In this document: positions 8,780 to 17,274 of the stretch, one piece after another
How positions within the stretch are numbered: position 1 is the first letter of the stretch
Layout: every line of letters begins with the position of its first letter
Source: Thermatribacter sp048814795
GTDB taxonomy: Bacteria > Atribacterota > Atribacteria > Atribacterales > Thermatribacteraceae
Reading direction: 5' to 3'
Assembly (NCBI GenBank): GCA_048814795.1
Contig: CP184673.1
Coordinates: forward strand, 1,178,001 to 1,242,000
DNA length: 64,000 nt
The notes under the pieces: model-generated
Seen by the model: only the letters and a program-made list of their open reading frames with translations
Database searches by the model: none
Told to the model about the DNA's origin: nothing
Made by a program: the position numbers and the translations under genes

Positions 8780-9666
8780 GATAGTCTTCCTTTGAGTACA
8801 ATTTCAGGCTTTAAATTACTTTCGATTATTTTTCCCAGACCTAAAAAGTGGTTGTTGCAATATACTTTGTATGTTCCTGGTGGCGAGATTGTCGATGCTA
8901 CAGGATTGCCATTGATAAATCTTAGTGCTTCTTTTTCTTCTAAGTAGAGTTTGGGGATCCAGTAAAGAGCTTCATCTGGCGGGATGCTGTGCTTTATGAG
9001 GTAATCTGCAGTTAAGTTTTGTGATAAAATGTCTATACTATCTTTTACAGAAAAGTTACCTACTTTTTCTCTGAGCAGGGAGAACAAATAGGCTCCCCTC
9101 CCCGTTATCCGGCCAAGATCGTGGGCCAGGGTTCTTATATAAGTTCCGCTCGAGCATTCTACAAAAATCTTTGCCTTTGCAAAAACGCCTTCTTTAAAGT
9201 CGATAAGCTTTAGCTGATATATCGATACCTTTTTGGTCAGGTCGGGAACTTTTTCTCCCCGTCGTGCTTTTTTGTAAAGAGGTTCCCCCTGTAACTTTCT
9301 TGCCGAAAAGGGTGGTATTTGCTGAACTATTTTACCTTTAAAGTGAGGCAGAACCGTTTCTATCTCCTGCAAGCTGAGAGGTCGAAAATCAAAGCTTTTG
9401 ATTTCCCCCTTGACATCGTAAGTGTCGGTAGTAATTCCAAAGCGTACCTTGGCAAGATAGGTCTTGGGCAACGCTTGGAAAAAAGAGACTAACCTGGTAG
9501 CTTTACCCCAGCATACCAGCATTACTCCCCTTGCGAAGGGATCTAATGTTCCTGTATGCCCTGCTTTTTGCTTAAGGATTTTTCTTGCTTTTTTTAAAAC
9601 AGACATAGAGGTAAATCCAACAGGTTTGTAGAGGTTCAGCAGGCCACCGTTTTCCAGTTGTTTCAT
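8776..9666 (-). CDS. truB: tRNA pseudouridine(55) synthase TruB
   Basis: A 296-residue pseudouridine synthase. The N-terminus has LNLYKPVGFTS and the catalytic aspartate D42 in GTLDPFARGVM; later blocks YLAKVRFGITTDTYD and CSSGTYIRTLAHDLG are the other family signatures. The C-terminal about 70 residues form a small PUA-like domain. It isomerises U55 in the T-loop of tRNA. ATGA overlaps at both ends tie it to nrnA upstream and ribF downstream. Confidence 0.96.
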   Translation of the reverse strand: MKQLENGGLLNLYKPVGFTSMSVLKKARKILKQKAGHTGTLDPFARGVMLVCWGKATRLVSFFQALPKTYLAKVRFGITTDTYDVKGEIKSFDFRPLSLQEIETVLPHFKGKIVQQIPPFSARKLQGEPLYKKARRGEKVPDLTKKVSIYQLKLIDFKEGVFAKAKIFVECSSGTYIRTLAHDLGRITGRGAYLFSLLREKVGNFSVKDSIDILSQNLTADYLIKHSIPPDEALYWIPKLYLEEKEALRFINGNPVASTISPPGTYKVYCNNHFLGLGKIIESNLKPEIVLKGRLS

Positions 9667-10658
9667 AGGGCACTCTTTTTGGTTAATAACTCCTGATCGA
9701 TGTAATTTTGGATAAACTGCAAGACCCGACTTCTGACTTCTTCAAAATTGCCCGTTATCTTAAATCCAGCTGCTTTTTCGTGACCCCCTCCTCCAAAATG
9801 GTGAACTATTGGTAGAAGGTTTAGGTTATCTTGAGAGCGAAGGCTTACTTTAAAGTGGCAAGGTTGAGTTTCTTTGAAAAGCACTGATATCCGGGAACCA
9901 GGTATGAAAAGACCGTAATCGACTATTCCTTCTGTATCATCTTCCTGTGCATTAGTAACTTTAAAATCTTTCTGGGTAACATAAATGGAAGCTATTCCAC
10001 GCTCTACATCGTATTCCATGCTGTTTAATGCTCTACCCAAGAGTTTTAGAGATTCTAATTTCCGATATCGGAAAGCGTGTTTAATTATTTGTGATAAAGA
10101 GGCTCCTTTCTGAGTCAGTTCGCTCAATACCTCAAGTAGATAGGTATTCATTTCCACAAACTGAAAGTTGCCAGTGTCAGTGATGATCCCGGTTAGAATG
10201 CTGGTGGCTATTTCTTTGGTAAGCGTAAAATTGTTTTTTTTGATCACCTGATATAAAAGCAGGCTACAGGAAGGGGAGTCAGGATCGACCAGGTTTACAT
10301 TCCCAAAGTACTGGTTATCTGGATGATGATCGATGTTAATAATGGTCTGATATTCGCTGGCTGTTGCTGCTATTTTGCCAGTCCTTTTAAGGTTAGAACA
10401 GTCAACGACTACCAAAACTTCTTTTTCGAAATCAGTATCTGTAGATTGCTCGATGAGGTTTACGCCTGGCAAGAATTCATAAAAATAAGGTATGGGGGCA
10501 TCATAGACGATTTTGGCTTTTTTGTTAAGGTTCTTTAAAAGAAAATAAACGGTCAGAGCCGATCCTATACCGTCGCCATCTATGTTTTGGTGAGAGGTGA
10601 TCGTAAAATAATCTTTCTCGCGAAAGATATTAGCTATTTTCTGAAATTCCTCTTGCAT
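9663..10658 (-). CDS. nrnA: DHH-family phosphoesterase, NrnA-type oligoribonuclease / pAp phosphatase
   Basis: A 331-residue DHH/DHHA1 protein. Metal-ligand motifs: H23 with D27-x-D29 (SHQNIDGDGIGSA), VVVDCSN, and IDHHPDN near residue 108; the C-terminal DHHA1 domain ends with the substrate-binding FGGGGHEKAAGF motif. In the family it degrades nanoRNA and dephosphorylates pAp. Its place between rbfA and truB is the usual one for NrnA in Firmicutes-like operons. The start overlaps the rbfA 3' end by 29 nt. Confidence 0.92.
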   Translation of the reverse strand: MQEEFQKIANIFREKDYFTITSHQNIDGDGIGSALTVYFLLKNLNKKAKIVYDAPIPYFYEFLPGVNLIEQSTDTDFEKEVLVVVDCSNLKRTGKIAATASEYQTIINIDHHPDNQYFGNVNLVDPDSPSCSLLLYQVIKKNNFTLTKEIATSILTGIITDTGNFQFVEMNTYLLEVLSELTQKGASLSQIIKHAFRYRKLESLKLLGRALNSMEYDVERGIASIYVTQKDFKVTNAQEDDTEGIVDYGLFIPGSRISVLFKETQPCHFKVSLRSQDNLNLLPIVHHFGGGGHEKAAGFKITGNFEEVRSRVLQFIQNYIDQELLTKKSAL

Positions 10659-11019
10659 CTTTATGCTCTTCCTTTTCGATACGTTTTAGTAGTTCTACTA
10701 CCTGAAAGGCTTTTTCTAAGGTGGAGTCTGACACAAATTGTATTTCAGGTAGGGATTTTATAACCAATCTCTTGGCAAGCTCTTTTTTTATGTAACCCAA
10801 TGCTTTTTGCAGAGCTTTGAAGTGTTCTTCGGAGCTTGTTTCTGAAAAAGAAGAACTGATAAAGCTGATGAATATCTTAGCAAGCTTCAGGTCTGGAGTA
10901 ACTTCCACTCTTGCTATAGTGAAGTGTTTGAGGCGTGGATCGCTGGTTTGGGAAAGCAATATTTTGGATACTTCTCGCTTTATTAACTCAGCCACCCTTT
11001 TGGGTCTTTGTTCTTTCAT
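10630..11019 (-). CDS. rbfA: 30S ribosome-binding factor RbfA
   Basis: A small (129-residue) KH-like ribosome maturation factor: RPKRVAELIKREVSKIL at the start, then DPRLKHFTIARVEVTPDLKLAKIFIS, the characteristic RbfA block. It acts in late 30S assembly and 16S 5'-end processing. I choose ATG 11019, with GGTGAG upstream; an in-frame GTG four codons earlier is possible. It sits in the infB-ylxP-rbfA-nrnA order and overlaps nrnA by 29 nt. The 55-nt gap to ylxP upstream shows no hairpin. Confidence 0.94.
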   Translation of the reverse strand: MKEQRPKRVAELIKREVSKILLSQTSDPRLKHFTIARVEVTPDLKLAKIFISFISSSFSETSSEEHFKALQKALGYIKKELAKRLVIKSLPEIQFVSDSTLEKAFQVVELLKRIEKEEHKDARGISENS

Positions 11020-11074
11020 TAAGCTCACCACAACATTTTTTGAGTTTCTGCAAGCAAATAATTTTTAGCTCTGA

Positions 11075-11356
11075 TCAATATATTTCCATGTTAAGTTCGG
11101 TGATTTCAAAACGTCCGTCATCTTCCAGAAACAAAACAACGCGCTCAAGAAGGTTTTTTACACCAGTTTCATCTATGCCAACACAGGATATACCCAGGAT
11201 TCCCTTTTTATAGCTTGTCCCATTGCTTTCTTCGATTACGGAGACGTTAAATTTATTACGCAAGCGCTGTTTTATAGAGTTCATTACCTTTCTTTTATCT
11301 TTGAGAGAAAAACTTTCATTAATAAAGATGTTAACTTGACAAACACCCACTCTCAT
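11075..11356 (-). CDS. ylxP: YlxP-like DUF503 protein
   Basis: A 93-residue DUF503 protein (MRVGVCQVNIFI, SLKDKRKVMNSIKQRLRNKFNVSV), a small alpha/beta fold found almost always between infB and rbfA. Reports link the family to ribosome function, but no reaction is established. The ATG at 11356 overlaps the infB stop by 4 nt (ATGA); a longer open frame running into infB lacks homology and a ribosome site. Confidence 0.9.
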   Translation of the reverse strand: MRVGVCQVNIFINESFSLKDKRKVMNSIKQRLRNKFNVSVIEESNGTSYKKGILGISCVGIDETGVKNLLERVVLFLEDDGRFEITELNMEIY

Positions 11357-13281
11357 CTTTCCTCGCGAATGAGATAAGCCTCCAGTATGTCTCCTTCTTT
11401 GAAGTCTTCGAATTGATTCAGGCCCACTCCACACTCATATCCCTGGGTTACTTCTTTTACGTCTTCCTTAAATCGCTTGAGTGAGCTTATCTTCAGACCT
11501 TCCTGAATGACTTCTTCATTCCTGATTACTCTGACCAGGGCATTTCTTTCCAGCTTACCATCTATTATATAGCAACCCGCAACTGTTCCTATCCTGGGAA
11601 TTTTAAAGATGGCCCTTACCTCAGCTTTGCCTATTACTTCTTCTACCTTCTTGGGTTCTTTCATCCCCTGAATAGCTCGCTGAAGGTCTTCTATCAGGTC
11701 ATAAATGATTCGGTAAGTCCTCACGTCTACCTTTTCTTTTTTTGCTGTTTTTGCTACTTCGCTGGGAAGTTTTACATTGAAGCCAATGATTACCCCTGAA
11801 GAAGCGGAAGCAAGCATTACATCGGCTTCAGTTATATTACCCACTCCTTTGTAAATTACGTTTAACTTGACTTCGTCGGAGCTAAGCTGTGAAACCGCCT
11901 TTTCCACCGCTTCTAAGGAACCCTGAAAATCAGCCTTGAGCAGTAGATTTACTTCTTTAGTTTTACCTTCTTCTCTGGCAAATAATTCTTCCAGCGAGAT
12001 TAGTTCTCTCTCTGGGGTTTTGAGATTTTTCTCTTTTTCTCTCTCTGCTCTCCGCTCAGCAATGATTTTGGCTATTTTTTCATTTTCGGTGACCAGGAGT
12101 TTGGTTCCCGCAGGAGGGAGTTCCGCAAAACCGACAACTTCAACGGGAGCCGAAGGTTCTGCCTCTTTTATGGGTTTTCCAAGGTCATTAAAGAGGGAAC
12201 GGACTTTGCCCCATGTGGTGCCGGCGACAAAGCAATCCCCAACTCTCAGGGTGCCTTCTTGTACTATGACTGTTGCTACTGGACCCTTACCGCGGTCTAT
12301 TCTGGATTCAATGGTAGTTCCTATGGCATATCCCTCTTTTCTGGCTTTCAGTTCCAGAAGTTCTGCCTGTAGCAGAATCATCTCCAGGAGTTCAGAAATA
12401 CCCTTTTTTTGTAAGGCGGAAATGTTAACGCATATGGTTTCTCCTCCCCACTCCTCGGGCACCAGGCCTTTTTCAGCAAGCTGCTGTTTAACTCGGTCAG
12501 GATTTGCTCCTGGTTTATCGATTTTGTTAATGGCTACAATGATTGGAACATCAGCGGCGCGAGCATGTTGTATTGCTTCTTCGGTTTGAGGCATTACTCC
12601 ATCGTCTGCAGCAACTACCAGGATAGCAATATCGGTGACCTGAGCCCCTCTGGCTCGCATGGAAGTAAAAGCTTCGTGTCCCGGCGTGTCTATGAAAGTG
12701 ATTTTTTGGTCATTAATTTCTATCTGGTAAGCTCCAATCTTTTGAGTTATGCCTCCAAGCTCGGATTCTGCTACTCTACTTTTCCGAATAGCATCCAGAA
12801 GTGTAGTTTTCCCATGATCCACGTGACCCAGTATGGTCACTACTGGAGGACGGGGTTGGAGTTTGGGACTTATAGCTTCAAGAATTTTCTCTTTGACTTC
12901 ATCTTTCCACTCTATTTCCCAACCCTGCTCCCGGGCCAGCCTTTCCAAGGCTAAAGGGGGCAAGGGATTTCGTGTGTCGAAAATGATGTTCCAGTCTGCA
13001 AGGCGAATAATTATGTCTTCAAGGTTCTGGTTAAACAGTTTGACAGCTTCCCGCAGAGTTATCGGTGTATCAATGGTGATGATACGTTCTTTCCTTTTTT
13101 GTAATTCTTCTGCTTTTTTTCGGCGAAAATCTACTTCTTCTTTTATAAGTTCTACCAGGTCGTCATCGATGGAACTCATATGGTTTTTAACTTCGGCGCC
13201 CAGGTCTTTTAAAATGCTAATCAATTCGCTGGTAGGGACACCAAACTGTTCGGCAATCTTATATATCCTTACTTTGGGCAT
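11353..13281 (-). CDS. infB: Translation initiation factor IF-2
   Basis: A 642-residue GTPase that places fMet-tRNA on the 30S subunit. Domains: an IF2_N helical module at residues 3-50, a second N-terminal module near 70-100, the G domain (G1 GHVDHGKT at 152-159, G3 DTPGHEAF, G4 NKID), and beta-barrel, alpha/beta and C-terminal fMet-binding domains. The N-terminal linker is much shorter than in E. coli (890 residues), as in many non-proteobacterial IF2 proteins. It overlaps rnpM by 23 nt and ylxP by 4 nt. Confidence 0.97.
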   Translation of the reverse strand: MPKVRIYKIAEQFGVPTSELISILKDLGAEVKNHMSSIDDDLVELIKEEVDFRRKKAEELQKRKERIITIDTPITLREAVKLFNQNLEDIIIRLADWNIIFDTRNPLPPLALERLAREQGWEIEWKDEVKEKILEAISPKLQPRPPVVTILGHVDHGKTTLLDAIRKSRVAESELGGITQKIGAYQIEINDQKITFIDTPGHEAFTSMRARGAQVTDIAILVVAADDGVMPQTEEAIQHARAADVPIIVAINKIDKPGANPDRVKQQLAEKGLVPEEWGGETICVNISALQKKGISELLEMILLQAELLELKARKEGYAIGTTIESRIDRGKGPVATVIVQEGTLRVGDCFVAGTTWGKVRSLFNDLGKPIKEAEPSAPVEVVGFAELPPAGTKLLVTENEKIAKIIAERRAEREKEKNLKTPERELISLEELFAREEGKTKEVNLLLKADFQGSLEAVEKAVSQLSSDEVKLNVIYKGVGNITEADVMLASASSGVIIGFNVKLPSEVAKTAKKEKVDVRTYRIIYDLIEDLQRAIQGMKEPKKVEEVIGKAEVRAIFKIPRIGTVAGCYIIDGKLERNALVRVIRNEEVIQEGLKISSLKRFKEDVKEVTQGYECGVGLNQFEDFKEGDILEAYLIREER

Positions 13282-13579
13282 TTTCTACCTCCTTTCCCTC
13301 CGGAGAGCTTGCTGGCAGGTACTTTTTAAGATTTTCAACCAGTGTTAGCAATTCTTTTTGGGAACATTCTATTTTTAAGGCTTGCGAAATCCCTTTGAGA
13401 TTTAATTTGGCAACGCATTCTAACTTAGGGCATACATAAGTCCCTCTACCCGCTTTTTTGCCAGTATCATCTATTAAAAGCTCTCCTTGTGGAGTTTTCA
13501 CTATTCTTATTAACTCTTTTTTAGGTTTTCTTTCGCGACACCCTATGCACGTTCTAATGGGTATCTTGCGTTTTTTCAT
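13259..13579 (-). CDS. rnpM: RnpM/YlxR family RNA-binding protein
   Basis: A 106-residue DUF448 protein with RTCIGCRERKPKKEL, GKKAGRGTYVC and RISQALK-like motifs, a small RNA-binding fold. The B. subtilis member modulates RNase P and is called RnpM. I start at ATG 13579, 10 nt after GAGGAG; an in-frame TTG three codons earlier is too close to that site. It overlaps nusA by 26 nt and infB by 21 nt. The L7Ae-like YlxQ gene that often follows is absent. Confidence 0.9.
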   Translation of the reverse strand: MKKRKIPIRTCIGCRERKPKKELIRIVKTPQGELLIDDTGKKAGRGTYVCPKLECVAKLNLKGISQALKIECSQKELLTLVENLKKYLPASSPEGKEVENAQSKDI

Positions 13580-14633
13580 TCTCGACAATCTCCTCTTCCT
13601 CGTTGGCGGGTATTCCCTTAATATCTATTTTCCATCCGGTTATTCTGGCCGCAAGTCTTGCATTTTGACCTTCTTTCCCAATGGCTAGAGAGAGTTGGTC
13701 TTGAGCTACATATACAGTAGCGATTCTTTGCTCTTCATCGAGCTCCACTCTTTTAACTTCAGCAGGATTGAGAGCTTCAGCAATAAACTCTTGCGGTCTT
13801 TCGCTCCACAGGATAATGTCAATCTTTTCTCCCCTTAGCTCGTCTATAATGCTTCTTATTCGAGACCCTTTGTTTCCTATACAGGCACCGATAGGATCTA
13901 TTTTCTTGTCGCGCGCTTCGACTGCTACTTTAGATCTAACTCCGGGTTCTCTGGCTATAGCCTTTATGTCAACCAGTCCATCATGGATTTCAGGTATTTC
14001 AAGCTCTAAAAGTCTTCGCACTAACCCGGGATGAGTTCTGGAGAGAATGATTTTCGGCCCCTTAGTTGTCTTACGTACCTCTACAATGTAGAATTTCATT
14101 CTTCCTCCAGGACGATATACTTCGGAAGCAATCTGTTCTGGAAGGGGAAGAATGCCGCTGGTTTTCCCAAGGTCTACTATTATGTTGTTTCCTTCCTGGT
14201 AACTTATGAGACCCGTAACCACTTCTCCTGCTTTTTCATAGAATTCCTCGTAAATCAGCTCTCTTTCAGCCTCCCTAATGCGCTGCAAAATTACCTGTTT
14301 AGCGGTTTGAGCAGCAATTCTTCCAAAATTATGAGGAGTTATCTCTACTTCAATCCAATCTCCGATTTTGGCCTCCAGTCCCCTTTTTTTAACTTCTTCC
14401 AAAGAAATCTCGGTTGTGTAGTCTTTGGGGTTTTCCACTACCAGTTTTTTGGCCAGTACTTTTACTTTCCCGCTTACTGGGTCAATAGCTACGGATACTC
14501 CCTTGTGAGAGCCTTTAAAGTTCTTACGATATGCTGATAGTAGGGCGGCTTCCACAGCTTGCTTAAGAGTTTCCTTGGGAATACCTTTAGTTTTTTCTAT
14601 TTGCTCTATGGCCTCAAATATCTCTCTGCTCAT
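13554..14633 (-). CDS. nusA: Transcription termination/antitermination factor NusA
   Basis: A 359-residue NusA with an RNA polymerase-binding N-terminal domain, an S1 domain (GEVVTGLISYQEGNNIIVDLG), and KH1 (IGACIGNKGSRIRSI) and KH2 (LSLAIGKEGQNARLAARITGW) domains. The acidic C-terminal repeats of proteobacterial NusA are missing, as in most other phyla. It modulates pausing, intrinsic termination and rRNA antitermination. It heads the operon: rimP, which usually precedes it, is not here. The ATG follows AGGGGG by 6 nt. A promoter and an intrinsic hairpin lie upstream (see those entries). Confidence 0.97.
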   Translation of the reverse strand: MSREIFEAIEQIEKTKGIPKETLKQAVEAALLSAYRKNFKGSHKGVSVAIDPVSGKVKVLAKKLVVENPKDYTTEISLEEVKKRGLEAKIGDWIEVEITPHNFGRIAAQTAKQVILQRIREAERELIYEEFYEKAGEVVTGLISYQEGNNIIVDLGKTSGILPLPEQIASEVYRPGGRMKFYIVEVRKTTKGPKIILSRTHPGLVRRLLELEIPEIHDGLVDIKAIAREPGVRSKVAVEARDKKIDPIGACIGNKGSRIRSIIDELRGEKIDIILWSERPQEFIAEALNPAEVKRVELDEEQRIATVYVAQDQLSLAIGKEGQNARLAARITGWKIDIKGIPANEEEEIVENEKTQDTH

Positions 14634-14681
14634 GCTAACCCCCTGTTTGGAGAGGTCAAACTATTGCCCCGGTTTACTTTA

Positions 14682-14718
14682 CAAAAAAGAACAAAGAGTG
14701 GGCTATGACCCACTCTTT
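14682..14718 (-). terminator. Intrinsic terminator between queT and nusA, possible nusA leader attenuator
   Basis: A 10-bp perfect stem AAAGAGTGGG/CCCACTCTTT (14693-14702 and 14709-14718) with a 6-nt loop is followed on the minus strand by GTTCTTTTTT. It would end queT transcripts. A good promoter lies upstream of it (14745-14773), so it would also fall inside the nusA leader. Confidence 0.8.
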
Positions 14719-14744
14719 TAAAATTGAAAGGCATTTCAAACAAT

Positions 14745-14773
14745 ATTTTAAGGCAATTTTTGTCTTAATGCAA
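14745..14773 (-). promoter_or_regulatory. Predicted sigma-70-type promoter for the nusA operon
   Basis: On the minus strand: -35 TTGCAT (14773-14768), 17-nt spacer, -10 TAAAAT (14750-14745). It starts 35 nt past the queT stop, and the predicted transcript start near 14738 is upstream of the hairpin at 14693-14718. Confidence 0.5.
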
Positions 14774-14807
14774 ATTTATCGTTCTGGTTAAAAGTGGCGC
14801 TTATCTT

Positions 14808-15263
14808 TTATCTACCGGCTTTTCTTTTTATGAGCAGATGTAAAAGGGGGTATCCAATGCCCAGGCAGGCAAGGCTTTCTCCTAACATTATGTATGCCAC
14901 TGAATACCAGTAGGGTATTTTCAGAATAAAGGCAAGGTAGATAGATACGCCAAAAGCGTTTAAAAAAATTGGAGGCAACGGGGCAAGCCATGCCTTGGGC
15001 ATGCGAGAGGTTAGATAGCCGGCAAGCAGGGTGAGCAAACTTCCAAAGATGACATCATATATGCCTATGTTTCCTGCAAGGTTGGCGAGCAGACATCCCA
15101 GCGCGAGTCCCCAGATAGCTTCAGGATAAATGAAAGGTAAGACAGTAAGTGCTTCTGCTACTCTCACCTGGATGGGGCCATAGGCAAGGGCATAAAAAGG
15201 AGGAAGTATGGTGAAAACGACATAAATGGCGCAAATAAAAGCTGCTCGAATTAGTTTTACCAT
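14808..15263 (-). CDS. queT: QueT-family membrane transporter (ECF-type substrate-binding component)
   Basis: A 151-residue protein made almost entirely of hydrophobic helices (about five), with the QueT-family N-terminal block ALAYGPIQVRVAEALTVLPF, IGLxxG-like turns and NLAGNIGIYDVIFGSLLT. The family is predicted to import queuosine precursors as the S component of an energy-coupling-factor transporter; no ECF ATPase or queuosine synthesis gene is in the window. The ATG follows TGGAGG by 8 nt. It is transcribed divergently from the PBP1A gene, with only 72 nt between starts, too little for a preQ1 riboswitch plus promoter. Confidence 0.8.
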   Translation of the reverse strand: MVKLIRAAFICAIYVVFTILPPFYALAYGPIQVRVAEALTVLPFIYPEAIWGLALGCLLANLAGNIGIYDVIFGSLLTLLAGYLTSRMPKAWLAPLPPIFLNAFGVSIYLAFILKIPYWYSVAYIMLGESLACLGIGYPLLHLLIKRKAGR

Positions 15264-15277
15264 TTATACTGCCTCCA

Positions 15278-15305
15278 TTGACTGTAATTGAGTTTAATAT
15301 ATTAT
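15278..15305 (+). promoter_or_regulatory. Predicted promoter for the PBP1A gene
   Basis: -35 TTGACT (15278-15283), 16-nt spacer, -10 TATTAT (15300-15305). The expected start near 15312 lies downstream of the first possible ATG of the frame (15288), supporting the GTG at 15336 as the true start. A minus-strand TATAAT (15306-15301), possible -10 for queT, overlaps it, though its -35 is poor. Confidence 0.5.
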
Positions 15306-15335
15306 AGAAAAAACATTTTTGGAAGAGCTGAGAGA

Positions 15336-17267
15336 GTGAAAAGAAAAGATAGAAAGGCAAAAAAAACCGCCACGTTTTTGCGTTGGGTATTTGGCTCCTT
15401 TTTAGTTGGCTTGCTTGTTGGAATTATTACCATTGGCTTGGTCTGGTTTCTCTGGGGAAACGAGCTCAAAAAGGTATCTGCCCAGATTGATCATTTCCAG
15501 CCCAGGTTTACCACCCGGATTTATGATTCGAAAGGCCGCTTGGTGGACGAAGTATTCGTGGAAAACCGGGAGTTTGCCAGCCTTGACGAAATACCGGAAA
15601 TTTTAAAAAAAGCGTTTATTGCCAGTGAGGACCAGCACTTTTACTCTCATCCTGGTGTCGACCTCACAGGTATTGTGCGAGCTTTGCTGGCTAACATTGC
15701 AAGAGGCTGGGGAGCCGAAGGGGCGAGCACTATAACTCAACAGCTGGCTCGAAACCAGTTTTTGGAGCTTAAAAAAACTTTTGACAGAAAAATAAAAGAA
15801 GCCCTGCTTGCTATACTCTTAGAAAGAAAATATCCCAAAGAAAAGATATTGGAAGCCTACTTGAACCAGATTTACTTTGGACATGGTGCATACGGAGTCA
15901 AAAGCGCTGCTCGAGTTTTCTTTGGTAAAGATCTGTCTGAACTGAACCTGGCCGAGTGTGCTATGCTGACGGGGATAGCCCGTTCGCCCTACAATTTTTC
16001 CCCCTATATTAATTTTGAAGCAGCACAGAGACAGCAACGAAGAGTTTTGGAAAGAATGCAGGAATTGGGATTCATTACTCAAGAACAAAAGGAGAAGGCC
16101 TTAGCTACGCCTATTGTGCTTTCGGGCCTTGAGAAGAAACATTCTCCAGCTCCTTATTTTACCGATTTTGTTTTGAAAGAATTATTGAAGCTTTATGATG
16201 AAGAGATAGTTTTTGGAGGCGGTTTAAAAGTATACACTACTTTGGATCTTGATTTACAGAAAAAAGCAGAAGAAACCCTTTTGGAAAGTGGTTTTCAGGG
16301 GGCCGTACTTTGCATGGATCCCACTACAGGTTTCATAAAAGCTATGGTTGGCGGTAGAGATTATCAGGAGAGTAAGTTTAACCGTGCTTACCAGGCGTAT
16401 CGTCAGCCTGGTTCTACTTTTAAGCCTTTCATTTATACTGCGGCCATGGATAGTGGCTTTACTCCCAGTAGCACTATAATTGATGAGCCGATAACTTTTC
16501 CCAATGGATGGGAACCTCAAAACTACGATCGTCGCTTTAGTGGTGAGGTAACTCTAAGGGAAGGGCTTGAGAAATCAATCAATATTGTGGCTATTAAGCT
16601 TCTTCAGGAGGTTGGCATCAACAAAGTTATTGAATATGCGAGAAAAATGGGGATACAGGGTCCGTTGCGTAAGGACCTTTCCCTGGCGTTGGGGACTTCT
16701 GAAGTGACACTTCTTGAGCTGGTGAAAGCTTACAGTGCTTTTGCTAACCAGGGAAAAGTTCCTCAGCCTGTAGCCATACTCAGAGTTGAGGATTTTGATG
16801 GTAGGGTAATTTATTCTGGTTCACCTGCGATCAGGCAAGCTATTTCTCCTCAAACTGCTTATGTTATGGCCCGGCTTATGGAAGGAGTTATCCTGAGAGG
16901 TACTGGTAGACGGGCTTATTTCGGCAGACCAGCTGGTGGAAAAACAGGGACTACCGAAGATTATGTTGATGCCTGGTTTATCGGGTTTTCTCCTCAGCTG
17001 GTTTGCGGGGTTTTCCTTGGCAACGATGACCGTACTCCCCTTGGTCCAAGCAGGACGGGGGGAGTAATTGCTGCTCCTATTTTCAAAAAGATTATGGAAG
17101 CCTATCACCGGGATTTGCCGGTCGAGGATTTTGTCAAGCCTTCCGGAGTGGTGGAGCTGGAAGTTTGTGCCGAAAGTGGTCTTCTTCCTGCTTCTGGCTG
17201 TCCCCGGGTAAAAGTAGCTTTCAAGGAGGGCACAGAACCGACTTTTGTTTGCAATCAGAAACACTGA
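15336..17267 (+). CDS. Class A penicillin-binding protein (bifunctional transglycosylase/transpeptidase)
   Basis: The only plus-strand protein gene; 643 residues from GTG 15336. A basic cytoplasmic tail and one membrane helix (about 15-40) lead to a GT51 glycosyltransferase domain with catalytic E98 in EDQHFYSHPG and EGASTITQQLARN. The transpeptidase domain has S360-T-F-K363, SINI, and K536-T-G-T. It polymerises and cross-links peptidoglycan outside the cytoplasmic membrane. All catalytic motifs are intact; no PASTA or other C-terminal extension is present. An ATG at 15288 would lie upstream of the predicted transcript start. It converges on mutS2 with 7 nt between stops and no visible terminator. 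Confidence 0.95.
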   Translation: MKRKDRKAKKTATFLRWVFGSFLVGLLVGIITIGLVWFLWGNELKKVSAQIDHFQPRFTTRIYDSKGRLVDEVFVENREFASLDEIPEILKKAFIASEDQHFYSHPGVDLTGIVRALLANIARGWGAEGASTITQQLARNQFLELKKTFDRKIKEALLAILLERKYPKEKILEAYLNQIYFGHGAYGVKSAARVFFGKDLSELNLAECAMLTGIARSPYNFSPYINFEAAQRQQRRVLERMQELGFITQEQKEKALATPIVLSGLEKKHSPAPYFTDFVLKELLKLYDEEIVFGGGLKVYTTLDLDLQKKAEETLLESGFQGAVLCMDPTTGFIKAMVGGRDYQESKFNRAYQAYRQPGSTFKPFIYTAAMDSGFTPSSTIIDEPITFPNGWEPQNYDRRFSGEVTLREGLEKSINIVAIKLLQEVGINKVIEYARKMGIQGPLRKDLSLALGTSEVTLLELVKAYSAFANQGKVPQPVAILRVEDFDGRVIYSGSPAIRQAISPQTAYVMARLMEGVILRGTGRRAYFGRPAGGKTGTTEDYVDAWFIGFSPQLVCGVFLGNDDRTPLGPSRTGGVIAAPIFKKIMEAYHRDLPVEDFVKPSGVVELEVCAESGLLPASGCPRVKVAFKEGTEPTFVCNQKH

Positions 17268-17274
17268 TAGAAAC

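Noticed and set aside
11936..12589. A 217-codon plus-strand open frame opposite infB, and similar long frames opposite pnp, oppD and other genes
   Set aside because: They lie antisense to highly conserved genes, show no family motif and lack ribosome sites; serine-rich low-complexity composition is typical of antisense shadows.
15264..15335. preQ1 riboswitch in front of queT
   Set aside because: Only 72 nt separate the divergent starts and contain promoter elements; no preQ1-I C-rich loop or A-rich tail is visible.
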